The notes under the pieces are model-generated. The model searched no databases, had not been told where the DNA came from, and was given only the letters and a program-made list of their open reading frames with translations. A stretch of DNA of 64,000 bases from Agaribacter marinus (GTDB taxonomy: Bacteria > Pseudomonadota > Gammaproteobacteria > Enterobacterales > Alteromonadaceae): positions 1 to 64,000 of the forward strand of contig NZ_BSOT01000002.1 in assembly GCF_030160655.1 (NCBI RefSeq). The letters are read 5' to 3'. Position 1 is the stretch's first letter. Every line of letters starts with the position of its first letter. Positions 1 to 10,588 of this stretch are shown here, piece by piece. The position numbers and the translations under genes are program-made.

Positions 1-93
1 AACTATTTTACAGGCAGCGTAATTATTCTAGGAATTTAGGCTACTGAAAATGGGATGATTACACTTACTTTAAGTACACTTAAAAAATGAAAA

Positions 94-113
94 AAGCCTG
101 TAAAAACAGGCTT
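94..113 (-). terminator. rho-independent terminator of ssb
   Basis: An 8-bp perfect inverted repeat (aagcctgt / acaggctt) with a 4-base loop lies just beyond the ssb stop codon. Read on the minus strand it is followed by a run of T, because the plus strand has aaaaaa at 90-95. This is the classic intrinsic terminator layout. Confidence 0.85.
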
Positions 114-152
114 ATAACACTTTTTATCTACAGTTCCCGATTTATGTATTCC

Positions 153-686
153 TCAAAACGGAATATCATCATCATAATCAAAACTTGGCTCTGACATTTT
201 AGGCGCTTGTGCAGGTTGTTGCGGCGCTTGCTGAGGTGGCTTTTGATAACCACTACCTTGTTGAGAGGGTGCCTGCTGATATCCGCCTTGTTGCGGTTGG
301 CTAGGAGCCTGCTGGTAACCACCGCCTTGCCCGGCATTGTCACCACGACTGCCGCCGCCAAGCATTTGCATTTGATCGGCGATTACTTCTGTCGTGTAAC
401 GGTCATTGCCTTGCTGATCTTGCCATTTACGAGTCTGTAATTTACCTTCAAGATATATTTGAGAGCCTTTTTTAAGGTATTCACCTGCAATTTCGGCTAA
501 TCGGCGATACATTGTTACGCGGTGCCATTCTGTGCGCTCTTGTTGTTGACCTTGTTGATCTTTCCAACTTTCGCTAGTAGCAATACTTAAATTAGCAACT
601 GCGCCGCCATTTGGCATATAACGTACTTCAGGATCATTTCCTAAATTACCCACTAAAATCACTTTGTTAACACCACGAGAGGCCAT
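153..686 (-). CDS. ssb: single-stranded DNA-binding protein SSB
   Basis: This 177-residue protein binds single-stranded DNA as a tetramer in replication, recombination and repair. Residues 1-110 are the OB-fold domain, starting [16 protein letters not shown] and containing the ERTEWHRV segment. A Q/G/P-rich linker follows with repeated YQQAPSQ units, then the acidic tip DYDDDIPF that recruits partner proteins in the family. The ATG at 686 was chosen because aaggaaaaaca precedes it and the OB fold starts there; the frame runs open to 731 but without family similarity. Length matches E. coli SSB (178). A SOS box sits 245 bp upstream, so LexA control is possible but unproven. Confidence 0.97.
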   Translation of the reverse strand: MASRGVNKVILVGNLGNDPEVRYMPNGGAVANLSIATSESWKDQQGQQQERTEWHRVTMYRRLAEIAGEYLKKGSQIYLEGKLQTRKWQDQQGNDRYTTEVIADQMQMLGGGSRGDNAGQGGGYQQAPSQPQQGGYQQAPSQQGSGYQKPPQQAPQQPAQAPKMSEPSFDYDDDIPF

Positions 687-1076
687 TGTTTTTCCTTTAT
701 TTCTTCTTAAATACCGCAACGCATTTTGCAACCATTAGTCAACGCTAATGCTGCTTATGTTAGCGCCATAAAAACAACCTATAGCTGTTGCAGTTTTATT
801 ATTTTGTTATATGAATTTCACTTGTATAGTGTATCCCGATTTGCCTATTTTAGGCTAGTCAAATATCGTCAATACAGCCCAACTATTCATACCGACCGAC
901 CCAAAAATACCATTCAGCAATTCCAAATACGACTGTTCACTAGAACAGTCGTTTGCATAATACGGTTAAAACTTGTGACAATTTCTTGATAAATAAAACA
1001 TTTAGTCGTGAAGAATCCTTCGACATTAATCGCTAGTCTATTTAACGTACTAATAGAAACTATAAGAAGAAAATTT
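687..1076. other. ssb upstream region with SOS box
   Basis: About 390 bases without a convincing long gene. They hold the ssb promoter, a small inverted repeat gcctattttaggc (843-855) and a strong LexA-box match at 931-950. A cataat hexamer at 956-961 lies 17 bp after ctgttc (933-938), which fits a plus-strand promoter overlapping the box. I see no clear hexamer pair for ssb. Confidence 0.6.
931..950. promoter_or_regulatory. LexA (SOS) box
   Basis: The 20 bases gactgttcactagaacagtc contain CTGT-N8-ACAG with ACTGT/ACAGT symmetry, the gammaproteobacterial LexA consensus. The box overlaps the presumed -35 of a rightward promoter (-10 cataat at 956-961) leading to the small frame at 1077. It is also 245 bp upstream of ssb on the other strand. 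Which gene it controls is an inference; the rightward one fits promoter geometry better. Confidence 0.8.
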
Positions 1077-1229
1077 ATGAGCAAACAAGCCATTGAAGTA
1101 CCCGTTGAAACTCCCACGCAAACTGTCAGTCATTGCGGCACCGTATGCCAAACACAACAGTTTTTAGCGTCGCCTAAAGTCCACCTATACATGACAGTGG
1201 TAATGGTGTCTTTGTCGGTATTCATATAG
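1077..1229 (+). CDS. possible small SOS-controlled protein (50 aa)
   Basis: This short frame starts MSKQAIEVPVETPTQT, has a C-x3-C pair (CGTVC) and ends in a hydrophobic stretch (VHLYMTVVMVSLSVFI) that might insert in a membrane. It is preceded by aagaagaaaattt, an acceptable ribosome site, and lies about 110 bases after a promoter that overlaps a LexA box. Known SOS-induced small membrane peptides such as E. coli TisB have a comparable arrangement (long leader, hydrophobic peptide), but there is no visible sequence similarity. An in-frame ATG at 1008 exists but has no ribosome site. It may be a chance frame or part of an untranslated RNA. Confidence 0.35.
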   Translation: MSKQAIEVPVETPTQTVSHCGTVCQTQQFLASPKVHLYMTVVMVSLSVFI

Positions 1230-1297
1230 TCAGCAATGATGTGGTAATTAACATTATGGAGTAAGAGCTAAGTACATCAACTTTGTGAAAACAAGCG

Positions 1298-2674
1298 TTA
1301 AGAGTATGTATTTAAGACCTGCATTGCACTTTTACGATCAAATCGTTTTGCGTCCACTTTTAGGTAAAATGTGCGTGCTTCTATATCCGCACTCACGTCT
1401 TTTACACCGTCCATTTCCATCAGCGCCGTTAGTACGTCATCAACAATTTGACTTCCGAGGCACTCTTCAGGCATTTCCAACGTAATTCTGCGTACCTTTT
1501 CAACATTGGCCAAACCTCTCGCAAGCATACTTCCTAAAAATATCATGAATAAACAAGCGATAAAGCTGGTTTTCATATCAAAGTAAGTATTCATTATACC
1601 GGCGAGCAAGCCGCCTAAAAATGCCCCAAAAAATTGGAAGCTAGCATAAATTCCCATTGCACTGCCTTTTTGGCCGGCTGGAGCAATAGACGACACCATT
1701 GCCGGCATTTTTGCTTCTAGAAAGTTAAAGCCTGCAAAAAAACTGATACCCGCAAATACAATCAACCAATAGTTTGGTATTTGAGTCAACGCGACAAACC
1801 CAACAGCCATCAATAATAACGCGATATTAAACATGTTACCCATCGTTAAGGCCGTCGCCATGCGAATTAAGGCCACAAGAAGTAAAATAGACACCAGCAA
1901 AACGATGCCATAAACTTGATAGTGCGCCGCTAGTGGTTCTCCCACATCCTGCAGTAACACTGGCATTTGTACAAAAAAGCTAGTAATTAACAAATGTAAT
2001 ATTAATACGAGCGTATTTAGGCGCCATAAATGTGGATGTGAGAGCAATGGCTTCAATAACTCTTTTTGCGGCAAAGCGTCACCGATTGGCGCACTGATAG
2101 TATTGCTTGGTACGCCAAACTTTACCAAAGGAAAACAAATCAACGCGCAAACAACGGTAATCATAAAAATACCTTGCATACCAAATGTTGCGGCAATCAT
2201 TGGACCAATAAGTAATGCAAGATAAAACGAAAAACCAATAGATATCCCAATAATTGCCATAATCGTAGTTCGCTGGGATTCGCGCGTGACGTCGGAAGCG
2301 AGCGCCATTACCGCCCCTGCGATTGCCCCCGCCCCTTGTAACACTCTCCCTAAGGTCAATATCGTCATTGATTCGGCGAAAGCGGCCACCATGCTACCTA
2401 AAACAAACATACTCAACCCGAGGTAAATAACGGGTTTACGCCCCCACCGGTCTGACAGTATCCCCATAGGAATCTGCAAAACTGCCTGTGTTAACCCGTA
2501 ACCGCCAATAGCTAAACCGACGAGTAAAGGCGAATAGTCTGGGTATTCAAGCGCCGCAATAGCAATAACAGGAATAACCATGAACAACCCTAACATTCGA
2601 AATACATATACGGCAGCGAGGCTCAGACCCGCACCCAACTCCGCCGATGTTAATTTACTATTGCTATTGCTCAT
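1298..2674 (-). CDS. MFS transporter with C-terminal ferredoxin-like (YAM-type) domain, YajR-like
   Basis: This 458-residue inner-membrane permease of the major facilitator superfamily has about twelve hydrophobic helices over residues 1-390. The loop motif GILSDRWGRKPVI (loop 2-3) is typical of drug-efflux MFS proteins. The last 70 residues are soluble with a beta-alpha-beta pattern (MDGVKDVSADIEARTFYLKV), matching the YAM domain appended to E. coli YajR (454 aa). The substrate is unknown. It sits between ssb and uvrA, as it does in related Alteromonadales (from memory), but its link to repair is unclear. It reads toward the small frame at 1077. Confidence 0.88.
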   Translation of the reverse strand: MSNSNSKLTSAELGAGLSLAAVYVFRMLGLFMVIPVIAIAALEYPDYSPLLVGLAIGGYGLTQAVLQIPMGILSDRWGRKPVIYLGLSMFVLGSMVAAFAESMTILTLGRVLQGAGAIAGAVMALASDVTRESQRTTIMAIIGISIGFSFYLALLIGPMIAATFGMQGIFMITVVCALICFPLVKFGVPSNTISAPIGDALPQKELLKPLLSHPHLWRLNTLVLILHLLITSFFVQMPVLLQDVGEPLAAHYQVYGIVLLVSILLLVALIRMATALTMGNMFNIALLLMAVGFVALTQIPNYWLIVFAGISFFAGFNFLEAKMPAMVSSIAPAGQKGSAMGIYASFQFFGAFLGGLLAGIMNTYFDMKTSFIACLFMIFLGSMLARGLANVEKVRRITLEMPEECLGSQIVDDVLTALMEMDGVKDVSADIEARTFYLKVDAKRFDRKSAMQVLNTYS

Positions 2675-2957
2675 GCTTATTTTCTTACCGCTTGTTTGTG
2701 TTTTTAGACCTTAGTACTCGAAAATATAGGCGCGACACCCAACAAATTTTAGGTGCTTCGCATTGCCGACGAGTATTTTGGTGCGAAGTGTACTGTTTTT
2801 CGTAGCATTTTATAAGAGTATACAAGCGTATTCATGAAATATTGGGCGCGTTAAGCCCCAAATCTAATTATTAAAGAATGCGTAAGTAATGCATTAATAT
2901 TTAGGATTTCTATGGCATACTAAATGATTAGATTGCTTGTCACTCGTCAAAGGAATT

Positions 2958-5798
2958 ATGGATAAGATAGAAGTCAGGGGTGCTCGTACCCACAACCTCA
3001 AAAACATAAACATTGAACTTCCGCGCGACAAATTAGTGGTCATAACAGGATTATCTGGTTCAGGTAAATCCTCTCTTGCGTTCGATACTCTTTATGCTGA
3101 AGGGCAACGTCGCTACGTAGAAAGTCTGTCTGCTTATGCCCGTCAGTTTTTATCAATGATGGAAAAACCGGACGTAGATCATATCGAAGGTCTGTCTCCG
3201 GCAATATCGATTGAGCAAAAGTCTACTAGCCATAATCCGCGTTCAACCGTCGGTACTATTACCGAAATATACGACTATTTACGTTTGTTATTTGCACGTG
3301 TTGGTACGCCTAAATGTCCTGATCATGACGTGGCGCTTGATGCACAAACGGTATCGCAAATGGTGGATAAAGTCCTTGCGATGCCAGAAGGCACAAAATT
3401 GATGTTACTTGCCCCAGTGGTTCATGAGCGCAAAGGTGAGCATGTAAAAACGCTTGAATCTTTGGCGGCGCAAGGGTTTATTCGTGCGCGTATTGATGGT
3501 GAAGTGTGTGACTTATCCGATCCTCCCGAATTAGACTTACGCAAAAAACATTCTATTGATGTGGTGGTCGATCGCTTCAAGGTACGCGATGATTTGCAAC
3601 TACGATTAGCTGAATCGTTTGAAACTGCCTTGAATCTAGCAGCAGGTAACGCAAAAGTCGCGTATATGGATGACGACTCAAAAGAAGAGATAGTATTTTC
3701 AGCTAATTTTGCATGCCCGCATTGCGGCTATAGTATTTCAGAACTAGAGCCTCGCTTGTTCTCGTTTAATAATCCAGCGGGCGCTTGCCAAACCTGTGAT
3801 GGCTTGGGTACGAGGCAATTTTTTGATCCAGCTAGGGTTATAAGTAACGACGAATTATCTCTTTCTGGCGGTGCGATTCGCGGTTGGGACAAACGCAGCT
3901 ACTACTATTTTCAGATGTTAATGTCGGTTGCCGAACACTATAGTTTTGACCTTAAAGTCCCCTTTGGCGAACTTGATGACAAAGCAAAAGATATAGTACT
4001 GAATGGATCAAAAGGCGAATCGATTAAGTTCCGTTACATCAACGAACGTGGCGATGTGATGGAGCGAAAACATGCCTTTGAAGGCATTATTCCAAACATG
4101 GAGCGGCGCTTCAGGGAAACTGAATCAAATACAGTGCGAGAAGAACTTTCTAAGTATTTGGCCCAACAACCTTGTTCGTCTTGTTCGGGATCTAGATTAC
4201 GTTTGGAAGCCCGCCATGTTTTTATTGAAAACACAAACTTATCAGCAATCACTGAACGCTCAATATCTGACTCCCTCACGTTTTTCAACAATTTAAATTT
4301 AACCGGTCAAAAAGAAAAAATCGCAGAAAAAATACTAAAGGAAATTATCGACCGCTTGCAGTTCTTAGTAAATGTTGGCTTAAACTACTTATCAATGGAC
4401 AGGAGTGCCGATACTCTCTCCGGCGGTGAAGCACAACGAATTCGTCTTGCCAGTCAAATAGGGGCGGGCCTAGTCGGTGTAATGTACGTGCTCGATGAAC
4501 CTAGTATTGGTTTGCATCAGCGCGATAATGAACGCTTATTAAAAACACTTCGGCATTTGCGTGATCTTGGGAATACTGTCATCGTCGTTGAACACGACGA
4601 GGATGCAATTCGTGAAGCTGACTTTGTGGTCGACATTGGTCCGGGTGCGGGTGTACATGGTGGTGAAATCATTGCCACCGGCACATTAGAGGACATTAAG
4701 AATTGTGAGAACTCCTTGACCGGGAAATACCTCTCCGGCGTCGAAAAAATTGAAATACCCGAAAAACGTCATAGCACAAAAGGCAAACCTTGGATTGAGC
4801 TTAAAGGCGCTACGGGTAACAACTTACAGTCCGTTGATTTACGAATCCCAACTGGTTTAATGACCTGCATTACAGGTGTATCTGGGTCAGGTAAGTCGAC
4901 ACTTATCAACGATACCTTTTATCGTATTGCACAGACCGAACTCAATCGTGCCACAACAAACGAACCAGCACCGTACAAGAGTATTAAGGGCTTAGATAAA
5001 CTCGATAAAGTTGTAGATATCGACCAAAGCCCTATTGGCCGAACGCCACGTTCAAATCCTGCGACATATGCTGGCATATTTACGCCCATTCGAGAGATTT
5101 TCTCCGGTACACAAGAAGCCAGATCTCGCGGTTATAAACCTGGTCGCTTTAGCTTTAACGTAAAAGGTGGCCGCTGTGAAGCATGTCAGGGTGACGGTGT
5201 AATTAAGGTTGAAATGCACTTCTTGCCTGATGTATACGTACCTTGTGACTTATGCGAAGGCAAACGCTACAACCGCGAAACGCTGGAGATTCGATTTAAA
5301 GATAAAAACATCAACGAAGTGCTAGATATGACAGTAGAAGATGCGCGTGTCTTCTTTGATGCCATTCCTGCCATTGCACGTAAGCTACAAACGTTGATGG
5401 ACGTTGGTTTGTCATATATCAAACTGGGTCAGGCAGCAACCACACTATCGGGCGGCGAAGCACAGCGAGTTAAGTTGGCTAAGGAGCTATCCAAGCGAGA
5501 TACTGGGCAAACACTTTACATACTAGACGAACCGACTACCGGCCTGCATTTCCACGACATTAAGCAGTTGTTGGAAGTACTGCATAGACTCAGAGATCAT
5601 GGAAATACCGTTGTGGTCATTGAGCACAACTTAGATGTAGTTAAAACAGCTGACTACGTCATTGACCTCGGTCCTGAAGGTGGTTCTGGCGGTGGTCAAA
5701 TCGTGGCTCAAGGGTCACCTGAGGAAGTTTGCAAAGTGAAGGCGTCACATACTGCTCGTTTTCTTGCACCGATGATTGGCAAAACCTGGGGCGAATAA
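2958..5798 (+). CDS. uvrA: excinuclease ABC subunit A
   Basis: UvrA (946 aa; E. coli 940) is the damage-recognition ATPase of nucleotide excision repair and works as a dimer with UvrB. It has two ABC modules: Walker [10 protein letters not shown] near residue 32 and GVSGSGKST in the second half, and two signatures [12 protein letters not shown] and [12 protein letters not shown]. Zinc-binding cysteine clusters are present (CPHCG...CQTC and CEAC...CDLC). The start [17 protein letters not shown] matches the family and has aaagga upstream; a TTG seven codons earlier is less likely. No CTGT-N8-ACAG box is visible in the 283-base leader. The stop codon overlaps the next start by one base. Confidence 0.98.
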   Translation: MDKIEVRGARTHNLKNINIELPRDKLVVITGLSGSGKSSLAFDTLYAEGQRRYVESLSAYARQFLSMMEKPDVDHIEGLSPAISIEQKSTSHNPRSTVGTITEIYDYLRLLFARVGTPKCPDHDVALDAQTVSQMVDKVLAMPEGTKLMLLAPVVHERKGEHVKTLESLAAQGFIRARIDGEVCDLSDPPELDLRKKHSIDVVVDRFKVRDDLQLRLAESFETALNLAAGNAKVAYMDDDSKEEIVFSANFACPHCGYSISELEPRLFSFNNPAGACQTCDGLGTRQFFDPARVISNDELSLSGGAIRGWDKRSYYYFQMLMSVAEHYSFDLKVPFGELDDKAKDIVLNGSKGESIKFRYINERGDVMERKHAFEGIIPNMERRFRETESNTVREELSKYLAQQPCSSCSGSRLRLEARHVFIENTNLSAITERSISDSLTFFNNLNLTGQKEKIAEKILKEIIDRLQFLVNVGLNYLSMDRSADTLSGGEAQRIRLASQIGAGLVGVMYVLDEPSIGLHQRDNERLLKTLRHLRDLGNTVIVVEHDEDAIREADFVVDIGPGAGVHGGEIIATGTLEDIKNCENSLTGKYLSGVEKIEIPEKRHSTKGKPWIELKGATGNNLQSVDLRIPTGLMTCITGVSGSGKSTLINDTFYRIAQTELNRATTNEPAPYKSIKGLDKLDKVVDIDQSPIGRTPRSNPATYAGIFTPIREIFSGTQEARSRGYKPGRFSFNVKGGRCEACQGDGVIKVEMHFLPDVYVPCDLCEGKRYNRETLEIRFKDKNINEVLDMTVEDARVFFDAIPAIARKLQTLMDVGLSYIKLGQAATTLSGGEAQRVKLAKELSKRDTGQTLYILDEPTTGLHFHDIKQLLEVLHRLRDHGNTVVVIEHNLDVVKTADYVIDLGPEGGSGGGQIVAQGSPEEVCKVKASHTARFLAPMIGKTWGE

Positions 5799-6502
5799 TG
5801 CAAGAAAGCTTTATTCGCGTTATTGACAATGCCCTTGCGCCTGACTTATGCGAACAAGTGATAGCTATATTTAATACGAGTCATCACTTGTCCGCAGGTA
5901 AAACGGGAGGTGGCGTCGACAAATCGATGAAGCATTCTACAGATGTCTCGATTAACCGACATTCAGAGTTTGACCCTATTCAACAAGCGGTGTTTAAAGC
6001 TAGTACAGAGGCAATAATCGATTACTTTAAGCAGTATTATTTTGCTCTCATCGGCCCGATAGGTTTAACTATTAAAGATCCGAAAACCGAAGGTGCAGTT
6101 AAACTGACAGCGCACAATTTTGATGAATTAGGCAAACCAAAACTAGCCCACCTCGTGAAGTACTTATTTAGATTAGGTGAGATTAATGCTCAGCGCTATG
6201 CCGTTGGTGAAGGCGGCTATCCGTACTGGCACTCAGAAATCTACCCTCAACAACAAAGCACAGAAGCACTTCATCGAGTATTGCTGTTTATGTTCTACTT
6301 AAATGATGTAGAAGATGGCGGTGAAACAGAGTTTTTCTATCAAAAACAAAAAATAAAACCCAAGGCAGGTACTATGGTTATTGCACCTGCTGGATTTACG
6401 CATACACATAGAGGCAACGTGCCACTGTCAAACAACAAATATATTCTTACATCATGGGTGTTATTTAACCCTGCAAAAATTTTGTTTAACGTAAATCAAT
6501 AA
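5798..6502 (+). CDS. 2OG-Fe(II) oxygenase, prolyl 4-hydroxylase-like
   Basis: This 234-residue protein resembles the 2-oxoglutarate/Fe(II)-dependent dioxygenase fold of prolyl 4-hydroxylases. The iron-binding triad appears as H-S-E in PYWHSEIYP (Glu instead of the commoner Asp) and a distal His in GFTHTHRGN. Between them lies the jelly-roll strand LFMFYLNDVEDGGETEFF, characteristic of P4H-like proteins. The substrate is unknown. Its ATG overlaps the uvrA stop (taATG), so it is probably translated by coupling to uvrA. An upstream extension in frame would lie inside uvrA and is rejected. Confidence 0.85.
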   Translation: MQESFIRVIDNALAPDLCEQVIAIFNTSHHLSAGKTGGGVDKSMKHSTDVSINRHSEFDPIQQAVFKASTEAIIDYFKQYYFALIGPIGLTIKDPKTEGAVKLTAHNFDELGKPKLAHLVKYLFRLGEINAQRYAVGEGGYPYWHSEIYPQQQSTEALHRVLLFMFYLNDVEDGGETEFFYQKQKIKPKAGTMVIAPAGFTHTHRGNVPLSNNKYILTSWVLFNPAKILFNVNQ

Positions 6503-6519
6503 TACCAATAAGCTTACGT

Positions 6520-8139
6520 TTAATATTTAAATTGCTTCATGATTTTATCGAAGTCTTCGGATAGTTGCTCTAACTCATGGCTAACACAGGTTAACTTTTC
6601 AGAGCTATTCGCAGTATCTTCAGTTCTGCTGTAAATATCGTCAACATTTTGTGTAATCGATACACCTACTTTTTGCTGCTCGCCGGTCGAGCGCGCAATT
6701 TGATCATTCATCGCTGTTATTCTGCTAATAGTATCGGTAATTGCGCCTAGACTACTGCCAGCTTTATTAGCTTCGTCAACTGATTGCGCTGCTTGTTCAG
6801 TTCCTTTGGCCATTACTGTTACAGCGGATCTAGCAGCGTTTTGAAGTTGCTCAATCGTTGATTGAATTTCTTCTGTAGACTGTTGGGTACGAGATGCAAG
6901 GGTACGTACTTCATCAGCAACTACCGCAAACCCTCTACCTTGTTCACCAGCGCGCGCGGCTTCAATTGCGGCGTTCAAAGCTAATAAGTTAGTCTGTTCA
7001 GCAATGCCCTTAATGACATCAAGCACAACACCAACCTGATTGGAGTCTTCTTCAAGTTTCTTAATTACAACCGCGGTTTCATCAACTCTAGACGCGAGCG
7101 TTTGAATACTATTGACGGTTTGATTTACTACTCGCTGACCTTCATCAGCTGCCTCAGACGCTTCGCCAGCGGCACCAGCCGCTTCATTTGCACTATGTGC
7201 AACAGCGTCAACACTCGTAGTCATATCATCTACAGCCGCTTTCGCATCACTTGCTGAAAGTTGCTGAGCAGCGATAGTATTTCTGGCGTTATCCGACACA
7301 TCATTTAAGTTTTGCGCTAACTTATTTAACGGTTGACTAGCATTACCAATATCTTGCACGACATTTTGTAGCTTTTCTACAAACTGATTAAACCAATGTA
7401 CTAAGTCGCCAATTTCATCTTTATTTTTTGTCTGAATGCGAACGGTTAAGTCCCCATCTTCCTCTGCAATATCCCTGAGAGAATTCACAACGTTTACTAT
7501 GCTACTGCGCAAGTTATGTACTATCGGGAATGAGATAGCGATGAGGATTACTGCAACGACCACGCCCATAATTATTCCTAATAAACTCAAGCTCTGAGCG
7601 GCCGTGTTTGCTTCTTCAATGGCGGATTCAAATTGTGCTTGCTGGGCGGTACTAAAATCACGAAGTTGAGACGTAGCTGAATCAAAGGAAGAGTTCATCT
7701 TTTTAGATTGTTCAGTCAATTTGGAAAAGTCTGCTGTGTTGTCTACCATCGATTTACTGACTTGATAGGCCACTTTATAATACTCTTCAAATTCTGCAAT
7801 AATTGGCTCTATCTCTGCGGATAAGTCAGTATTTATCTGCGAAATCGATTGCAAGCTGTCAATCGCCAGTGTTGACTCATTCGCCGCATTTTCTAAAGAA
7901 TCTTCGTCACCGGTCGTGACCGCTGCACTCAAATTAGCTTTCACATTCTCCATTTTAACTAACGCGTTGCGTGAGCCCAAAAGCGCAGGAAATTGAATGT
8001 CCCGAACATCATCTAGCAACTTTACGTTGGTATTTGCAGTATTAAACGTAATTGCAACATATATAAAGAACGTAACTATACCAACAATTGGAATCAAGAA
8101 TAACTTCTGCGCAATTGATAGTTCTTTTAAAAAGTTCAT
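6520..8139 (-). CDS. methyl-accepting chemotaxis protein
   Basis: This 539-residue transmembrane chemoreceptor signals to CheA/CheW. It has TM1 at about 11-31, a periplasmic sensor of about 150 residues predicted to be helical (four-helix-bundle type), TM2 near 186-207, a HAMP linker, then a cytoplasmic coiled coil. The hairpin tip is the highly conserved [20 protein letters not shown] followed by [14 protein letters not shown]. There is no C-terminal pentapeptide for CheR/CheB; it ends [10 protein letters not shown]. Start has aaggtggagt just upstream. Single-gene unit, convergent with the oxygenase gene. The ligand cannot be told from sequence. Confidence 0.95.
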   Translation of the reverse strand: MNFLKELSIAQKLFLIPIVGIVTFFIYVAITFNTANTNVKLLDDVRDIQFPALLGSRNALVKMENVKANLSAAVTTGDEDSLENAANESTLAIDSLQSISQINTDLSAEIEPIIAEFEEYYKVAYQVSKSMVDNTADFSKLTEQSKKMNSSFDSATSQLRDFSTAQQAQFESAIEEANTAAQSLSLLGIIMGVVVAVILIAISFPIVHNLRSSIVNVVNSLRDIAEEDGDLTVRIQTKNKDEIGDLVHWFNQFVEKLQNVVQDIGNASQPLNKLAQNLNDVSDNARNTIAAQQLSASDAKAAVDDMTTSVDAVAHSANEAAGAAGEASEAADEGQRVVNQTVNSIQTLASRVDETAVVIKKLEEDSNQVGVVLDVIKGIAEQTNLLALNAAIEAARAGEQGRGFAVVADEVRTLASRTQQSTEEIQSTIEQLQNAARSAVTVMAKGTEQAAQSVDEANKAGSSLGAITDTISRITAMNDQIARSTGEQQKVGVSITQNVDDIYSRTEDTANSSEKLTCVSHELEQLSEDFDKIMKQFKY

Positions 8140-8185
8140 ACTCCACCTTAGTGTTCTCAGATAAAAGGTGATGCATTTGTTGTCG

Positions 8186-8662
8186 TCAAAAAGCGCTTAC
8201 TGCAGAGCCCGATAATCGATATCCGACTGACGCGATGTCACCTTTCCATCCCTGTGTAGACAGCCTACCTGTGACCCAAACTGCATCATACAAGTTATCT
8301 ATCGGCACCGGCTCAGAAAATCTTACATAAACTATTTGATTGGAAGGTGGCGGGGGAACGTGAATACATGCGCCAAAGTAAGGCACGAGTAAAAATTCAG
8401 TTAACGCGTCAGGATCACCTTCAAGTGGTACAACAAATCCAGGTATTTTTACTAGCATACCATCCAAAGATTCAACCAAAGGCGCATTTGGCTGAGCCTG
8501 TGTCATGTTACCTTCATGATCAATTGCTGGAGGCGGTGCTTCTGGTACAACAAAATCTGTAGGTACGAGGTCTTCCCAATAGAGTTCTTTTGGCGCTTGC
8601 GCGTTTAAAGCAAACGTGAAACTAAGCAAGCACACTGAGAGAAAAAAATACTTCCCATGCAT
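8186..8662 (-). CDS. exported DUF3299 protein
   Basis: A 158-residue exported protein with a signal peptide ([20 protein letters not shown]) and a DUF3299 domain: WEDLVP near the mature start, then [18 protein letters not shown] and [23 protein letters not shown]3299 proteins are often encoded near ABC export systems; the function is not known. I chose ATG 8662 because aaaggtctta precedes it and the signal peptide starts there. The frame continues upstream, but that stretch contains the terminator hairpin at 8706-8730, so initiation farther out is unlikely; ATG 8680 is possible. A single conserved Cys lies in FGACIHVP. Confidence 0.8.
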   Translation of the reverse strand: MHGKYFFLSVCLLSFTFALNAQAPKELYWEDLVPTDFVVPEAPPPAIDHEGNMTQAQPNAPLVESLDGMLVKIPGFVVPLEGDPDALTEFLLVPYFGACIHVPPPPSNQIVYVRFSEPVPIDNLYDAVWVTGRLSTQGWKGDIASVGYRLSGSAVSAF

Positions 8663-8705
8663 TCTAAGACCTTTAAACATCTGGATAAAAACGAACCGTA
8701 AATAA

Positions 8706-8730
8706 AAAAAGCTCGCAAAGCGAGCTTTTT
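8706..8730. terminator. bidirectional-looking hairpin terminator after ppa
   Basis: The sequence aaaaagctcg-caaa-gcgagctttt forms a perfect GC-rich stem (aaaaagctcgc / gcgagcttttt) with T runs on both strands. It lies 31 bases past the ppa stop and terminates minus-strand transcription from ppa before the DUF3299 gene. Confidence 0.88.
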
Positions 8731-8760
8731 CGAAGAATGACAAACTAAACAAACGCTAAA

Positions 8761-9291
8761 TTAGCCTTTAGCAAAACGCTCCGCGCTCGAAACGATTTCA
8801 GCTTTTGCTGCATCAATATCGCCCCAACCTTCAATTTTAACCCACTTGCCTTTTTCAAGGTCTTTGTAGTGAGAAAAGAAGTGCTCAACTTGTTGTTTCG
8901 TTAATTCAGGCACATCATCAATGTCTTGAACAGCATCATAGATAGGCGATAACTTAGACACTGGTACCGCAATGACTTTAGCATCTTGTCCAGATTCATC
9001 CGTCATATTCAATACACCAACCGGTCGACACTTAATTACTGAGCCCGCAATTAATGGATGTGGTGTCATCACTAATACATCTACCGGATCACCGTCATCA
9101 GATAAGGTATCGTTAACGTAACCGTAATTTAATGGATATTGCATACATGTACCCATAAAGCGGTCGACAAACAATGCGCCGGTGTCTTTATCTACTTCAT
9201 ATTTGATAGGCGCTGAAAACGCTGGGATTTCGATAATGACTAAAACTTCGTCAGGCAATTTTTCGCCCGCAGGCACGTTACTAAGACTCAT
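8761..9291 (-). CDS. ppa: inorganic pyrophosphatase
   Basis: Family I soluble pyrophosphatase (176 aa, the usual size) hydrolyses pyrophosphate to two phosphates and so drives biosynthetic reactions. The signature DGDPVDVLV carries the metal-binding aspartates; [13 protein letters not shown] and [18 protein letters not shown] are also family-typical. It is followed by a strong terminator. Downstream on the same strand after fbp, and together with divergent mpl, it forms the mpl/fbp/ppa neighbourhood common in gammaproteobacteria. The start carries the ribosome site aaaggaaattta. Confidence 0.97.
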   Translation of the reverse strand: MSLSNVPAGEKLPDEVLVIIEIPAFSAPIKYEVDKDTGALFVDRFMGTCMQYPLNYGYVNDTLSDDGDPVDVLVMTPHPLIAGSVIKCRPVGVLNMTDESGQDAKVIAVPVSKLSPIYDAVQDIDDVPELTKQQVEHFFSHYKDLEKGKWVKIEGWGDIDAAKAEIVSSAERFAKG

Positions 9292-9403
9292 TAAATTTCC
9301 TTTGGTGTAAATTTACTTGTATAAAGTTGAACAAAAATTATTGGCGCAAGTATAGAGAATTTTTGCGCTGCTATAAAGTAGATGTTTTATACTAAAAGAT
9401 GCC

Positions 9404-10384
9404 TTACGCTTTAGTTTCTTCATAGCAAGACAAGCAATAATCCACTTCTTCACTTGATCCCATAATAACAGGGACTCGCTGATGTATATCTGTTGGTACG
9501 ACTTCCATAATTCGGCGTTCGCCCGTAGACGCTTTACCACCGGCTTGTTCAATCAAAAATGCCATCGGATTTGCCTCATACAACAAACGTAACTTTCCAG
9601 TTTGCTCAGGATTTCTTTTATCCGCGGGGTACATAAAAATCCCCCCTCGACATAACACCCTATGAATATCCCCAACCATTGCCGCCACCCATCTCATATT
9701 GTAGTCTTTTTTCCGAGGGCCTTCTTTACCCGCAACTAACTCAGATACATAGCGTTGCATCGGTGTATCCCAATGGCGTTGATTTGAGGCATTGATGGCA
9801 TACTCAGCAGTTTGCTGCGGTAGCTGAATGTTTGCTTGAGTAAGCAAAAAACCGCCATGTGTTTTATCAAGCGTATAAAGGTGCGTCCCACGGCCTGTCG
9901 TCATAGCGAGCATAGTAGACGGACCATACAAAACATAAGCGGCTGCGACCATTTGTGTACCCGGCTGAACAAATGCCGATGGATCGCCTGGCTCCATCCA
10001 CTGAGGTGCATGAAAAATGGAAAAAATTGTACCGATAAGACTGTTAATTTCAGTATTTGAAGAGCCATCTAGAGGATCAAAACTCACGAGATACTTTCCA
10101 TCAGGATCACAAGGGACAACATGTTCTTCTTCCTCAGACGACATGGCTTTCACGTAGCCTGATTCACACAGCGTATCTTTGATTATCTGGTTTGAAATAA
10201 CATCCAACTTCTTTTGCGTTTCACCTTGCACGTTTTCAGACAAGGTCGACCCCAAAACTCCCGCTAAAGCACCTTGGCTTACTCGAAACGATATTTCTTT
10301 GCACGCCGCAAGCAGTGTTCGTATTAACAAAATGAGTTCTAGCTGCGCGCCATCTTGCTGCAATTGGGAATTAAGACGTTTCAT
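9404..10384 (-). CDS. fbp: fructose-1,6-bisphosphatase class I
   Basis: A 326-residue class I FBPase, the irreversible gluconeogenic step from fructose-1,6-bisphosphate to fructose-6-phosphate. The metal-binding segment FDPLDGSSN and the active-site signature [13 protein letters not shown] are intact, as is the acidic SEEEE loop. It lies upstream of ppa on the same strand with a 112-base gap and is divergent from mpl with a 204-base shared control region. A gluconeogenic enzyme fits a marine heterotroph growing on acids or amino acids. Confidence 0.97.
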   Translation of the reverse strand: MKRLNSQLQQDGAQLELILLIRTLLAACKEISFRVSQGALAGVLGSTLSENVQGETQKKLDVISNQIIKDTLCESGYVKAMSSEEEEHVVPCDPDGKYLVSFDPLDGSSNTEINSLIGTIFSIFHAPQWMEPGDPSAFVQPGTQMVAAAYVLYGPSTMLAMTTGRGTHLYTLDKTHGGFLLTQANIQLPQQTAEYAINASNQRHWDTPMQRYVSELVAGKEGPRKKDYNMRWVAAMVGDIHRVLCRGGIFMYPADKRNPEQTGKLRLLYEANPMAFLIEQAGGKASTGERRIMEVVPTDIHQRVPVIMGSSEEVDYCLSCYEETKA

Positions 10385-10588
10385 GTAAATTGTGTTCCTT
10401 ATTCGTGTTTCACATCAGTTGAAGAGATTTTGCAAAGCCGTCTGCTCCAGATGAATACCAAAGCATAGAAACCAAACACGTTTCATAAGTTTAGTCTAAC
10501 TTTATTACCCTTTTATTGAAATGAGATATTCGGTTTACTTATTTTGTTCTGTTACACTCTTTATCAACAAGCATAAAAAAACAACTAC

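Noticed and set aside
1-87. Gene end or RNA at the left edge
   Set aside because: No frame, hairpin or RNA feature could be supported in the first 87 bases.
2675-2957. SOS box upstream of uvrA
   Set aside because: A tactgt occurs at 2791-2796 but no ACAG follows at the right distance; no CTGT-N8-ACAG site was found.
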